Shown here: in pieces, positions 15,895 to 25,178 of the stretch
Numbering within the stretch: the first letter of the stretch is position 1
How the letters are laid out: every line of letters begins with the position of its first letter
Assembly: GCF_946482605.1 (NCBI RefSeq)
Contig: NZ_CAMLSE010000015.1
Span: 1-64,000 of the forward strand
Reading direction: 5' to 3'
Source of the DNA: an uncultured Dyadobacter sp.
Lineage (GTDB): Bacteria; Bacteroidota; Bacteroidia; Cytophagales; Spirosomataceae
DNA length: 64,000 nt
The notes under the pieces: model-generated
Told to the model about the DNA's origin: nothing
Seen by the model: the letters and a program-made list of their open reading frames with translations, nothing else
Databases searched by the model: none
Made by a program: the position numbers and the translations under genes

Positions 15895-16611
15895 ATGACC
15901 GCGATCCTGGTTGATGACGAAAAGTATTGCCGGGATTTTCTGGCCTTGCTTTTGCAAAGGTATTGCCCTCAGATTCAAGTCCTCGCATCGTGCGCGAACG
16001 CGCAGGAAGGGCTTCGGGCCGTCAGAATGTATGACCCGGATCTCGTTTTTCTGGATATAGAAATGCCGGACATGGGTGGCTTCGACTTCCTGGATGCCTG
16101 CGGAGACAGAAAAATGAAAGTTATTTTTTCGTCCGGGCATTGCGAGTATGCAATCAAAGCCTTTCGGCGTAATGCTTTGGACTATATCGTCAAACCCGTC
16201 GATAAAAAGGAGCTGATGCAGGCCGTTGCGAAAGCGGAGCGTTTGGGGGGGCCGGGGCAAGCTGCCGTTTTGCGTTTGAAACAGGATGACCGGGTTGCCT
16301 TGCCCACCATGGCAGGTTTTGAGGTCATTGATTGTGGGCAGATCTGTTATTGCGAATCAGATGGAGGTTACACACGCTTTTTTCTCATGAACTCCCAGGT
16401 GATTATGATCTCCAAAAATCTCCGGGAGGTTGAAGAAGTGCTTGATAAAAAGGGATTCTGCCGGGTTCACCATAGTTATCTCATCAACATGCGCTACGTA
16501 AAAAGGTATTACCGCGGTGACGGAGGGGAAGTGATGATGGCCGATGACAAGACTATCCCCGTTTCCCGAAGCAAAAAGCAGGAGTTTTTACTGTGCCTGG
16601 AAAGGATATAA
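15895..16611 (+). CDS. LytTR-type response regulator
   Basis: A 238-aa two-domain regulator: an N-terminal receiver with LVDDEK (Asp pocket), phosphoacceptor Asp in LVFLDIEMPDMGG (about 54), and Lys in YIVKPVD (about 103); and a C-terminal LytTR DNA-binding domain (about 140-236) with CYCESDGGYTRFF, FCRVHHSYLINMRYV and IPVSRSKKQEF. LytS-type sensor kinases usually sit next door in Bacteroidota, but none is present. It precedes the OmpH-lipoprotein-SpvB-RHS run on the same strand, whose control is a possible role. Confidence 0.92.
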   Translation: MTAILVDDEKYCRDFLALLLQRYCPQIQVLASCANAQEGLRAVRMYDPDLVFLDIEMPDMGGFDFLDACGDRKMKVIFSSGHCEYAIKAFRRNALDYIVKPVDKKELMQAVAKAERLGGPGQAAVLRLKQDDRVALPTMAGFEVIDCGQICYCESDGGYTRFFLMNSQVIMISKNLREVEEVLDKKGFCRVHHSYLINMRYVKRYYRGDGGEVMMADDKTIPVSRSKKQEFLLCLERI

Positions 16612-16753
16612 TGCTTTTCGTTCAGGATGTGCTCAGAACGTAAGTTATTCCCTCAAACTCCCCAGATATACATCGCCACTGGAAATCCAGTGTCGCCGGG
16701 TTAATTTTAAATCATAATTAAACCCTCCTCAGGACCCATATTTACACACGCTC

Positions 16754-17374
16754 ATGAAAACACGCCCGGATATTTCCGCAACCGCCCCTCTGCGATGGGC
16801 ATTGACCTTGGTTGTGACCATGATGGTCATCAGTACAATCTGCATTTCCTTCCTTTGTTCAAGCCAGCAAAAAATCGGCTTCGTACGTTCCAGCGAATTA
16901 GTGGATGGCTATCTCGGTATGAGGGAGGCGCGGAATCAATACCAGAACAAATCGCAGCAATGGCAGGCCAATGTCGACACGCTCGAACAGGATTTCAGAA
17001 AATCAATGCACCGGTTCCAGTTCGAGCTGGCCGGTTTGTCTGCCACGGAGCGACGGCAGAAAGAGGTCACGCTGAAAAGAATGCAGGACAATCTGTTCCA
17101 GTATACTTCCTCCGTACGCGAAAATGCGAGAATGGAGGACGAGAAGATGACACAAGGCGTGCTAAATCAGATCAACAGCTTTGTGCAGGAGTATGGAAAG
17201 CGTCAGGGCTTTGACATTGTCCTTGGTACTACATTGTCGGGGAGCCTCCTCTACGGGGAAAAGCAACTGGATATTACGGAGGAGGTGTTGAGGGAACTCA
17301 ACAAGGCATACAGGCCCTCAGGAATAGCAAGCCGGGTTTCAGAACCTCAAAAAGCGATGCAGCATGCAGAGTAG
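16754..17374 (+). CDS. OmpH/Skp-like periplasmic chaperone
   Basis: A 206-aa protein with an N-terminal membrane/signal segment (about 14-38), then KIGFVRSSELVDGYLGMREA, the conserved start of OmpH/Skp proteins, and a long coiled coil (about 60-135). The C-terminal strand FDIVLGTT...SLLYGEKQLDIT also fits. Skp-type trimers hold unfolded outer-membrane proteins in the periplasm. Being the first gene ahead of two giant exported polypeptides, it may be a dedicated chaperone for them. It overlaps the next gene by 11 bases. Confidence 0.83.
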   Translation: MKTRPDISATAPLRWALTLVVTMMVISTICISFLCSSQQKIGFVRSSELVDGYLGMREARNQYQNKSQQWQANVDTLEQDFRKSMHRFQFELAGLSATERRQKEVTLKRMQDNLFQYTSSVRENARMEDEKMTQGVLNQINSFVQEYGKRQGFDIVLGTTLSGSLLYGEKQLDITEEVLRELNKAYRPSGIASRVSEPQKAMQHAE

Positions 17375-17990
17375 CGCTCGTTACATCACATTTTGGCTCG
17401 CGGTCATAGGGGCAGCGGTGCTGATAGGCTGCGAACCGCGCAGGATGGGTTCTGATGATTCTCCGGCGGATAGTTATTCGCGTGACGAATTGTCATATAC
17501 CAGGCACATCAATGGGATCCGGATAACGGTGAGGTTTCTTTCGCCGGACCATCTGACGAATCTGACGGAAACTAAAATGGGCCGACCGCTGAAAAGAGGC
17601 GAGCGCGACAGTCTGATGAGGGTGCACCAGGGAACGCTGACGTTCCTGATGACGCTGGCGCCCGACGAAGATATGCACGCTTCCGGGGATATCGTCTCGC
17701 GGGGGATCATTTCTCCACCGGAATTTACAGAGCGTTTAACCCGGCTGAACTTTCATATGGATGAAATGACGAGCCTGCGTATAGGGGATACCGAGATCAA
17801 CCCGGTGCTGGCATCTATGGAAAACACAGGTGGTTTGACTAGCCACCGGAATATCTACATCGTGTTTGAAAATAGCGGCACCACAAGCAGCAAATCCGAT
17901 TCGCTCGCCTTTGTTTTCAGGGACGACTTGTTTGGTACGGGCATGAGCTACTTCCCGTTTGCCAGTCAGGCGATATACGGCAAAAGGTAA
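17364..17990 (+). CDS. Unknown lipoprotein next to the OmpH-like gene
   Basis: A 208-aa protein with a signal peptide and lipobox (AVLIGC, Cys about 23). The mature part is mixed alpha/beta with YTRHINGIRITVRFLSPDHL and FVFRDDLFGTGMSYFPF; no known domain is recognised. Overlap with the OmpH-like gene and same-strand position before the SpvB-like gene suggest it belongs to the same export or assembly unit. Confidence 0.72.
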   Translation: MQSSARYITFWLAVIGAAVLIGCEPRRMGSDDSPADSYSRDELSYTRHINGIRITVRFLSPDHLTNLTETKMGRPLKRGERDSLMRVHQGTLTFLMTLAPDEDMHASGDIVSRGIISPPEFTERLTRLNFHMDEMTSLRIGDTEINPVLASMENTGGLTSHRNIYIVFENSGTTSSKSDSLAFVFRDDLFGTGMSYFPFASQAIYGKR

Positions 17991-18090
17991 AAACCGCCTG
18001 ACCGAGAATAGCTGAGAAATCAAAACAGCCTCCTGCAATACGGGGCAATGTTCCAATTGTTTTAAATCCTCCGGAATTTAACTTATAGCA

Positions 18091-21000
18091 ATGACAACTC
18101 TATTTAAACATTACTGTCGCAGGAAGATAGCCCTGGCTATGTCGGGCCTTATCCTGTTGGAATCGGTGTTTCCCCCATCGGGCTGGGCGCTTACCAGCGG
18201 GCCGGGCCAGCCGGAATTTGCCAGTTTTGAGCCGGTAAGCACCAGCAATATGATCAATCCGTTTACCGGAGATTTTACCTACAATCTGCCTGTTCTGGAA
18301 GTGCCGGGAGCGGGTGGCGGAGGTTACGCATTATCGCTGGCCTACAACAGTGGTGCGTCTCCGGAAGAGGAGGCCTCATGGGTTGGCTATGGCTGGAACC
18401 TTAACCCTGGTGTCATCAATCGTCAGAAGCGTGGGCTACCCGACGATTTTTACAGCAAAAAAGTAACCTACCGGAATAAAATGCCCAAGAACTGGACAGT
18501 AGGGCTTGGCGGTTCCATCGGAAATCTGGAAGCTTTCAGTTTCGATATTCCTTTGTCAGTTAATGCAGAATTGCGATATAACAATTACAAAGGACTAGGA
18601 TATACGGTCGGGGCCGGAGTGAACCTCGCCGCAGGTGCTATCAGTCTTGGTTACAATGTTTCCGATGGCGAGGGTAGTTTTTCTGTTAGTGTTAATCCTG
18701 CGGCATACATCAACAGTAAGGTGACCGAGGGACAGAAAAAGTCGGAGGAAAACCCTACTGCCAAGAGTTCAGCCGTCGGGCGTAAGTATGCGGATAAGCT
18801 GATTTCCCGCACGGGTATCAATCTTTTGGGAAGTAACTATGGGCTGTTTTCCTATTCCGACGCCGTGAAGGCGACCAACAGCGTTCATTATGAGGGAGCT
18901 TCGTACCGGCTGGGCATTAGTGTGATGCCAACTCCGGCACCGGTGCAGGTGGGGCCAAACTTCGGAGTTTGGGGTAGTTACACCTGGCAACAGAGCCTGG
19001 ACAAGGACCTGAACTCATTCGGTTATATTTACTCGGCTCATGCCGATGGTAAGGATATGATGGACTATTACATCGAAAAATCATCACCCTACCAGAAGCG
19101 GGACCTATTCCTGGGTATCCCCTTCAACAATGCCGACAATTTTACTGTATCGGGAGAAGGAGTCGGCGGTGGATTCCGGTTCTACAACCGCAATGCAGGA
19201 CATTTCCGTCCCAATCATGAGAAAAACGAGGAGGAAATTATCCAGCTTGGTGTGGAAATCGAAGCCGGTATGGACGTCGGTGCAGGATTGGACATTGGGG
19301 TGGGCTGGCATTCTCTCGAAACGGACACCTGGCAACAGCCGGGGAATACAGGACAATACAGTTTCGCGCCGGAAAGCCAGGAAGAATTTGTCTTCGCGCG
19401 GTTTAATAACGATCTGGGCGGCAATGTACTGTTTGGAAAACATGACGGGTTCTTTTCCGCGGATGTGAAACAATCTCCCGGCGTACCGGGTGCAGAAACT
19501 GCCTCGCTGGACCTGTCGAACGGAGAGTTATTCAAAAGTGCTAACGAAGGAAAACGTTCCGGGCGGTCTTCCTACATCGCTTACCATACCAATGAGGAGA
19601 TGAGCCAGTCCCTGAACGGCCAGTTTTACAAACGATATGCCCAGGATGCGGTGACCAACGGGTTTGTCAACCGCAGCGAACCCGGATTGGGCAAAGGCAT
19701 CGGGGAGCTGGCGGTGATCAACGAGGATGGAAACCGCTATGTTTACGGCCTCCCCGTTTATGCCCGTAACGAACTCAACCTGCAGTATAGCCTGGAAGGA
19801 GGAAATGCGCAGGTACACGGCAATTACTGGGCAACCCGGGAGATAGCCAGTGGGAATGAGCCCGCGGTGATCATCGGAGAGGAAAGCTCAGCTCCCTACA
19901 CCACCTCGCATTTATTGACAGAGATTACAACATCCGATTACGTGGACCGGACCATGGACGGCCCGTCCCGGGATGATTTCGGAGGTTACACCAAGTTTAA
20001 CTACGTGAGACAGTTCGGGCCAGGGAATGCCCCGAATGGTGAAGTAACCGACAAATCGGGGTCGCCGGGAAGCCAGTGGTTTACCTGGCGCACTCCCTAC
20101 AAGGGGCTGCTTTATCATCAGAATGAGCTATCGGATCGAAAAGACGATCTGGGCTCGGTGATGACGGGCGAGAAGGAAATCTACTACATGAAGTCCATTG
20201 AAACCAAAACACATATCGCCTACTTCGTTCTGGGAAATACCAGTTTGTCATTGCCCAATGGTATTGCTATCAAGGGATCGGGCGAGTCGAGGAAAGACGC
20301 AATGGCAGCGTCGGATCACGTATCTGCTACAAAAGGAGATAAGAATGCCAATTTAAAAAGACTTCAGAAGCTGGAACGGATAGAGCTCTATGCAAAGGAT
20401 GAAAACGGCAATGCGAAAGAAAAGATCAAAACGATCCATTTCCAATATGATTACTCTCTTTGTAAAGGCTTGCCTAATGCCGATGTCGGAACAGGTAAGC
20501 TGACGTTGAAAAAAGTTTGGACAGAATATGGGTCGGTTTCGAATGCCCGGATCAGCCCTTATACTTTTACTTACCAATATCCCACAGCACCCTATCCGGC
20601 TCCCTATCAGAACCTGCCGGGAGGATATAATCAGGTTTCCGCAGTGGCCCAGAACCCGGATTACAGCCCATTTAACATTGACGCCTGGGGAAATTATCAG
20701 GAGAATGGAGAAAACCGGTATAAGCAACTGAGGCCCTGGCTAAATCAGCAACCAAACAATGCATTGTTTGACCCGGCAGCCTGGCAACTGAAACAGATTG
20801 GTCTGCCATCCGGCGGGCAGATCCACGTCCAGTATGAGCAGAAGGACTACCATTATGTACAGGACCGGTTGGCGACGGGCATGGTCAGTCTGCTGCCCGG
20901 AGATGACCAAAGTCAGAACAACAAGTACTATCTCAACCTCGCTGATCTCGGAATTACATCCGGGCAGGAGAAAGAGGAACTGGTAGACCTCCTGGAACAA

Positions 21001-24000
21001 CAGTTCCTGAAGACCGACGAGCGGATTCATTTCAAGTTCTTTTACACACTTTTGGAAATAGGTCAAACGGCCACCGTAGCCGGAGGTAAGTGCAATGGAG
21101 AGTTCATCGATGGCTACGCAAAGGTTTCAGAAGTGGGAATTGAAAGTGGAAAGGTGTACCTGAAACTGAAAGATGACAGTGGTACCCCGGTACCGAAGCA
21201 AATTTGCCGCGAATTTTTAAAGGCGAACCGGGCTGGCAAGCTTAATCCGCTTGGCGACTGCAATGCCCAGGGCGGGTTTGAGGACAATGGTTCCGCTGCC
21301 GAGGTGATCATGGGCTTTTTGGGATTTGCGGGGTCACTGGCGGAGGATCTTGTTCCTAATATCAATACTACCTGCACACGTATAAGCCCGGTTGATTCCT
21401 ACCTCCGGATTCCTCTTACCCGGGATAAAAAGGGTGGCGGCGTGAGAGTGAAGCGACTGCTGATGTATGATGTCGGCCTGGAAACGGGTGATAAGGTGTT
21501 ATATGGTTCGGAATTTGTTTACCAGACTACCAATGAAAAGGGGAAAGTGATCAGCAGCGGAGTAGCTGTTAATGAGCCGGCGACGATCAGGGAGGAAAAC
21601 GCGCTGGTAGGGTTCCTTCCGCGTTTCAAACAATCCTTTGCGAACAAAATTATCGCCGGGCGCGATAAAAAAGTGACGGAGGGGCCGATCGGCGAATCGA
21701 TCCTGCCGGCGGCGTCGATCGGGTATTCCAAAGTGATCCAGAAAAATATACACTCCGGAAAAACCAACAAGGGTTTTATAGTGAATGACTATTTTACGGC
21801 CCGCGACTATCCCTTTGACAAATACTATTCCAACCTGGATGCAAATGGGGCCGGGTTTTCACCTATGGATAAGGAGGACGACTGGCTGATCCTGCCGACG
21901 GGGCTTTTTAATGTGAACGTGAGCAATGTATGGCTTTCGCAGGGCTTTAATTTCGTCGTCAACAGTATGCACGGTCAGATCAAAAGCATTTCCACCTACT
22001 CCGGCGACTACACCGACCTTCACAACGTGGATAAAATGATTTTGAGCGCGCAGCAATCTTTCACCTATTTCGAACCGGGAGAGAAGATCCCATTCTATCG
22101 CGGCGTGAATCAGCCGGTGGAATCGGGTGACGCAGGGAAGGAAATGGATGTTACATCCGAAATGCGGTCGGTCCGGGATATTTATGAAGACGGCAACCTG
22201 GAAATCGATCTCGACGTTGGTATCTATATCCTCTTTGTAGTACCGTTTGTGACCGCATTCCCATCTTACACATATAGCGAGAGTATTCTGGAAACCCATG
22301 CCAACACAAAAGTCACACGCTATCCGGCTATCAGGAAAAGCGTACAGACCTTTGCAGATGGCTTGTATAATCAGACCGACTTCGTTGCATTCGATCAGGC
22401 AACCGGAAGGCCTGTCGTGACCCAGACGTATGATGGTTTCGACAAATTGCAATTGGGGCAGCTTCAGGCCATGCAGTCCGGCATGTACCGTAACACCGCT
22501 ATCCCGGCTTCATCGGAGTATTCCGCCATGGGACAAAAAGCATCAAACGAAAGAGCTGTCATCACCAGTACTTCCGCTGTCAAGATCGAAAAGGTAAAAA
22601 TCAATGGCATCCATTACCTGCAGTTGAGCAGTCCGTCCAATGGAGCTGCTGTCTGCGCGAATGTGTTGCCGATTGGTTCAGGTGACCTCGTGCTGGTGCA
22701 GCAAGGTGCTGACAAAGGTATTTACCATTCCGGTGAAGCCGACTATAACGGGATCCCGTTGTACCCGACAACCTATTATGCATCGGGTGCTGATAATCTC
22801 AATAATCCAACGGTGGAAATATTGAGAAGTGGCAAAACCAATCAATTAAGCACCATTGCGGGGCAGGTGGTCACTTATGGGCAGCCGCAGGTCCCGAACC
22901 TCGGAAATCCTGACGCTGCAGAACTGGCCAAACGCAAACAGTTTGCAGCTGCATTGACCGGTAAATTTGAGACAAAAGGCGCCCAGCTTTTAAATGTAGG
23001 CAGTGTGTACCCGTTTGTGAAGAAACCGGATCATAATCCGATCCCGGCCACGACTTGCATCGAGTCAATGGGGCCGCTCGCGGGCACTATTCAGTTGAAA
23101 GTGAAAGATACTCCCGCCGCATTGGACGGCTGCCGGATCATTTTACCCTACGATGGTCCTGGCAAAGGTGCGTTCTTCGATGTCAATGACAAAGGCCAGC
23201 TGATCTATTTCAGATCTAATCAGATTTGTCAGCCTCTTTTGGTGCAGGAATGTATCCAGCTGTGGCCCGAGTTTATTGGCAAGCCTGTCAATTTGGGAGG
23301 AGTCATTGCCGCAAGCGCTACTTTGTATTCCGATCAATGGGATTTTGACGGAGAACTCTACGGTTATTCCGCTCCGCCCAAACCCGATAAATACGAGCGT
23401 GGTGAAAGAGGGAAATGGCGGCCCGCGTCCATGTACCGCTATCAGTCGGAGCTGATACCGGGAAGTCAGGGCCAAAGTGCAGCCAGGATCTATAAAGACG
23501 CAGGTATATTCAAAGAATTTCAGCTGTTCAATTTCAAGGATCCGGCGGGTAATAATCCTGCTAAGTGGTTGCCTTTGAGCAGGGTTGCTTCTTATACGCC
23601 CAATGGAGAAACATCGGAGGAAATCGATATTGCTGAAAAGCACAGTGTGGCCAAATTTGGCTATGATCGTGTGCTGCCTACGCTGTTAGCGCATAATGCA
23701 AGTTATGGACAAGTCCAGTTCGAGAGTTTCGAAAGATTGTATGCAGGAAAGCAGCTGGAAGACGGTCTGCCATTGGGTAACAATCAACGTACTGCCACCT
23801 TCGCGCATTCCGGCAAGTTCGCACTGACTCTTTTGAACAATCAGAGTCTGACCCTTAAACAAGTCACCGCTGCTCAGGAACCATCCATTCTGAAAGTTTG
23901 GGCAAAGGAAAATAAAGCGCTCCCGGACGACATTCTGCAAGGCGTAGAACATCCCGCTCTCAAAGTGACTACCGGGAATGCAACCTTCGATTGCCGGAAA

Positions 24001-24330
24001 GTAGCACAAACCGGGGAATGGTCGCTGTATGAGGCTGAGATCACTGCGACCGGCAATTTTACGCCTGCTATTCTATACAAATCGGTGGCCGGCGCGGCTG
24101 GTGTACTGATTGATGATGTGCGGTTGCAACCCAGGAGCAGCGCGATGACGGCTTATGTGTATGATCCTGTGACATTGCGCTTGCTGGCTAGTTTCGATGA
24201 TCAGCATTTTGGATTGTACTACCAGTATACTCCGGAAGGAAAACTGATGCGCAAATTTGTTGAGACGGAGAAAGGTAAAAAGACGATCTCCGAAACGCAG
24301 TATCACATCATCCCTCAGAACCGTAACTAA
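18091..24330 (+). CDS. Giant SpvB-like, YD-repeat-related secreted protein (2079 aa)
   Basis: The N-terminus has a signal-like segment (ALAMSGLILLESVFPPSGWA). Next comes the hallmark start of SpvB/TcB-type proteins: SNMINPFTGDFTYNLPVLEV, then EEASWVGYGWNLNPGVINRQ (about 50-115). The middle is long and beta-rich; near residue 1870-2020 a carbohydrate-binding-like beta-sandwich is seen (FESFERLYAG through VLIDDVRLQP), and the last 60 residues read as YD-like repeats (YVYDPVTLRLLASFDDQ, YYQYTPEGKLMRKF). In Tc toxins an SpvB-containing B subunit closes a hollow shell with an RHS-containing C subunit; the large RHS protein downstream could be the counterpart. No toxin motif seen. Confidence 0.85.
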   Translation: MTTLFKHYCRRKIALAMSGLILLESVFPPSGWALTSGPGQPEFASFEPVSTSNMINPFTGDFTYNLPVLEVPGAGGGGYALSLAYNSGASPEEEASWVGYGWNLNPGVINRQKRGLPDDFYSKKVTYRNKMPKNWTVGLGGSIGNLEAFSFDIPLSVNAELRYNNYKGLGYTVGAGVNLAAGAISLGYNVSDGEGSFSVSVNPAAYINSKVTEGQKKSEENPTAKSSAVGRKYADKLISRTGINLLGSNYGLFSYSDAVKATNSVHYEGASYRLGISVMPTPAPVQVGPNFGVWGSYTWQQSLDKDLNSFGYIYSAHADGKDMMDYYIEKSSPYQKRDLFLGIPFNNADNFTVSGEGVGGGFRFYNRNAGHFRPNHEKNEEEIIQLGVEIEAGMDVGAGLDIGVGWHSLETDTWQQPGNTGQYSFAPESQEEFVFARFNNDLGGNVLFGKHDGFFSADVKQSPGVPGAETASLDLSNGELFKSANEGKRSGRSSYIAYHTNEEMSQSLNGQFYKRYAQDAVTNGFVNRSEPGLGKGIGELAVINEDGNRYVYGLPVYARNELNLQYSLEGGNAQVHGNYWATREIASGNEPAVIIGEESSAPYTTSHLLTEITTSDYVDRTMDGPSRDDFGGYTKFNYVRQFGPGNAPNGEVTDKSGSPGSQWFTWRTPYKGLLYHQNELSDRKDDLGSVMTGEKEIYYMKSIETKTHIAYFVLGNTSLSLPNGIAIKGSGESRKDAMAASDHVSATKGDKNANLKRLQKLERIELYAKDENGNAKEKIKTIHFQYDYSLCKGLPNADVGTGKLTLKKVWTEYGSVSNARISPYTFTYQYPTAPYPAPYQNLPGGYNQVSAVAQNPDYSPFNIDAWGNYQENGENRYKQLRPWLNQQPNNALFDPAAWQLKQIGLPSGGQIHVQYEQKDYHYVQDRLATGMVSLLPGDDQSQNNKYYLNLADLGITSGQEKEELVDLLEQQFLKTDERIHFKFFYTLLEIGQTATVAGGKCNGEFIDGYAKVSEVGIESGKVYLKLKDDSGTPVPKQICREFLKANRAGKLNPLGDCNAQGGFEDNGSAAEVIMGFLGFAGSLAEDLVPNINTTCTRISPVDSYLRIPLTRDKKGGGVRVKRLLMYDVGLETGDKVLYGSEFVYQTTNEKGKVISSGVAVNEPATIREENALVGFLPRFKQSFANKIIAGRDKKVTEGPIGESILPAASIGYSKVIQKNIHSGKTNKGFIVNDYFTARDYPFDKYYSNLDANGAGFSPMDKEDDWLILPTGLFNVNVSNVWLSQGFNFVVNSMHGQIKSISTYSGDYTDLHNVDKMILSAQQSFTYFEPGEKIPFYRGVNQPVESGDAGKEMDVTSEMRSVRDIYEDGNLEIDLDVGIYILFVVPFVTAFPSYTYSESILETHANTKVTRYPAIRKSVQTFADGLYNQTDFVAFDQATGRPVVTQTYDGFDKLQLGQLQAMQSGMYRNTAIPASSEYSAMGQKASNERAVITSTSAVKIEKVKINGIHYLQLSSPSNGAAVCANVLPIGSGDLVLVQQGADKGIYHSGEADYNGIPLYPTTYYASGADNLNNPTVEILRSGKTNQLSTIAGQVVTYGQPQVPNLGNPDAAELAKRKQFAAALTGKFETKGAQLLNVGSVYPFVKKPDHNPIPATTCIESMGPLAGTIQLKVKDTPAALDGCRIILPYDGPGKGAFFDVNDKGQLIYFRSNQICQPLLVQECIQLWPEFIGKPVNLGGVIAASATLYSDQWDFDGELYGYSAPPKPDKYERGERGKWRPASMYRYQSELIPGSQGQSAARIYKDAGIFKEFQLFNFKDPAGNNPAKWLPLSRVASYTPNGETSEEIDIAEKHSVAKFGYDRVLPTLLAHNASYGQVQFESFERLYAGKQLEDGLPLGNNQRTATFAHSGKFALTLLNNQSLTLKQVTAAQEPSILKVWAKENKALPDDILQGVEHPALKVTTGNATFDCRKVAQTGEWSLYEAEITATGNFTPAILYKSVAGAAGVLIDDVRLQPRSSAMTAYVYDPVTLRLLASFDDQHFGLYYQYTPEGKLMRKFVETEKGKKTISETQYHIIPQNRN

Positions 24331-24407
24331 ATCTGGTTTCCCTGCGGAGCGTCATGTTGTCTGTCCGGCCCATGGCGCTCTTAGCGGGAAGCAGCTATGC
24401 ATCCACT

Positions 24408-25178
24408 ATGAAAAGCATTACAAAACTATTGCTGTGCTGTTGCCTGGTGTCCGGCTTATGCCAGGCAGCACCGGGAACGAAAGCGAAGCGGCTAGCCAAT
24501 GAGCCTTGTTTCAGACAGCTGAAAGCGCTTTTTGACCGACAGATCAAACTGAACACAACACTGGGCAACGAAACCCGGTATGTGCATTACACGGTACTCG
24601 CGACGACTGGCGGGGCGACGCCTAAGACTTACGAAAGCGAGGTGAAAGTATATGTGAACAAGCACGGAACATATCTTGAAAGTAAGGACCTCGAATTGTA
24701 CCAGGACGAGAAGGTTTTGGTTTCAGTCCTGCCCGGACGAAAAATGATCTTCATCCAGCAACCGCCTGCGGATCGGCGCAAATGGCAGATGGAGCGGTTA
24801 CGGCAGGTCGGAATCCTTCAGGACAGCCTTTTCGAATACGCTCAGCTAACCGATTGTGCATTGCGGATATCTGCCGATGGAAATAAAGACCAGCATGTCA
24901 GGATCGGTTTGTCAAAAGATGGAGTCAGGCATTTCAAAATCCGGTCGATCGATTTTGTAATGGATGAAAAAGCCGCGAAGATGAAGGGCTTCACCATCGA
25001 ATATGACCCTCAGCATCGTCTGAAAACACTGCAATGTGTATTCAAGGATATCGATTACAGCCATTCCGGGGGCAAACTGAGTAAGCCGGCATTAGCGTCT
25101 GTATTGACCCGTGAGGAGGTTTTGTTGCCTCGTTTTAAGGATTTTAAACTCATTGATAACCGCAAGAAAAAACAATGA
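24408..25178 (+). CDS. Exported 256-aa protein between the giant SpvB and RHS genes
   Basis: The signal peptide KLLLCCCLVSGLCQAAPG is clear, with a possible lipobox Cys. The mature part has alternating strands and charged turns (ETRYVHYTVLATTGG, VYVNKHGTYLESKDLELYQDEK), somewhat like LolA/LolB-type or outer-membrane lipid-carrier folds, but no family is firmly recognised. The ATG at 24408 is chosen because the longer in-frame reading lacks a signal. Its stop overlaps the RHS gene by 4 bases, so translation is coupled. Confidence 0.75.
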   Translation: MKSITKLLLCCCLVSGLCQAAPGTKAKRLANEPCFRQLKALFDRQIKLNTTLGNETRYVHYTVLATTGGATPKTYESEVKVYVNKHGTYLESKDLELYQDEKVLVSVLPGRKMIFIQQPPADRRKWQMERLRQVGILQDSLFEYAQLTDCALRISADGNKDQHVRIGLSKDGVRHFKIRSIDFVMDEKAAKMKGFTIEYDPQHRLKTLQCVFKDIDYSHSGGKLSKPALASVLTREEVLLPRFKDFKLIDNRKKKQ

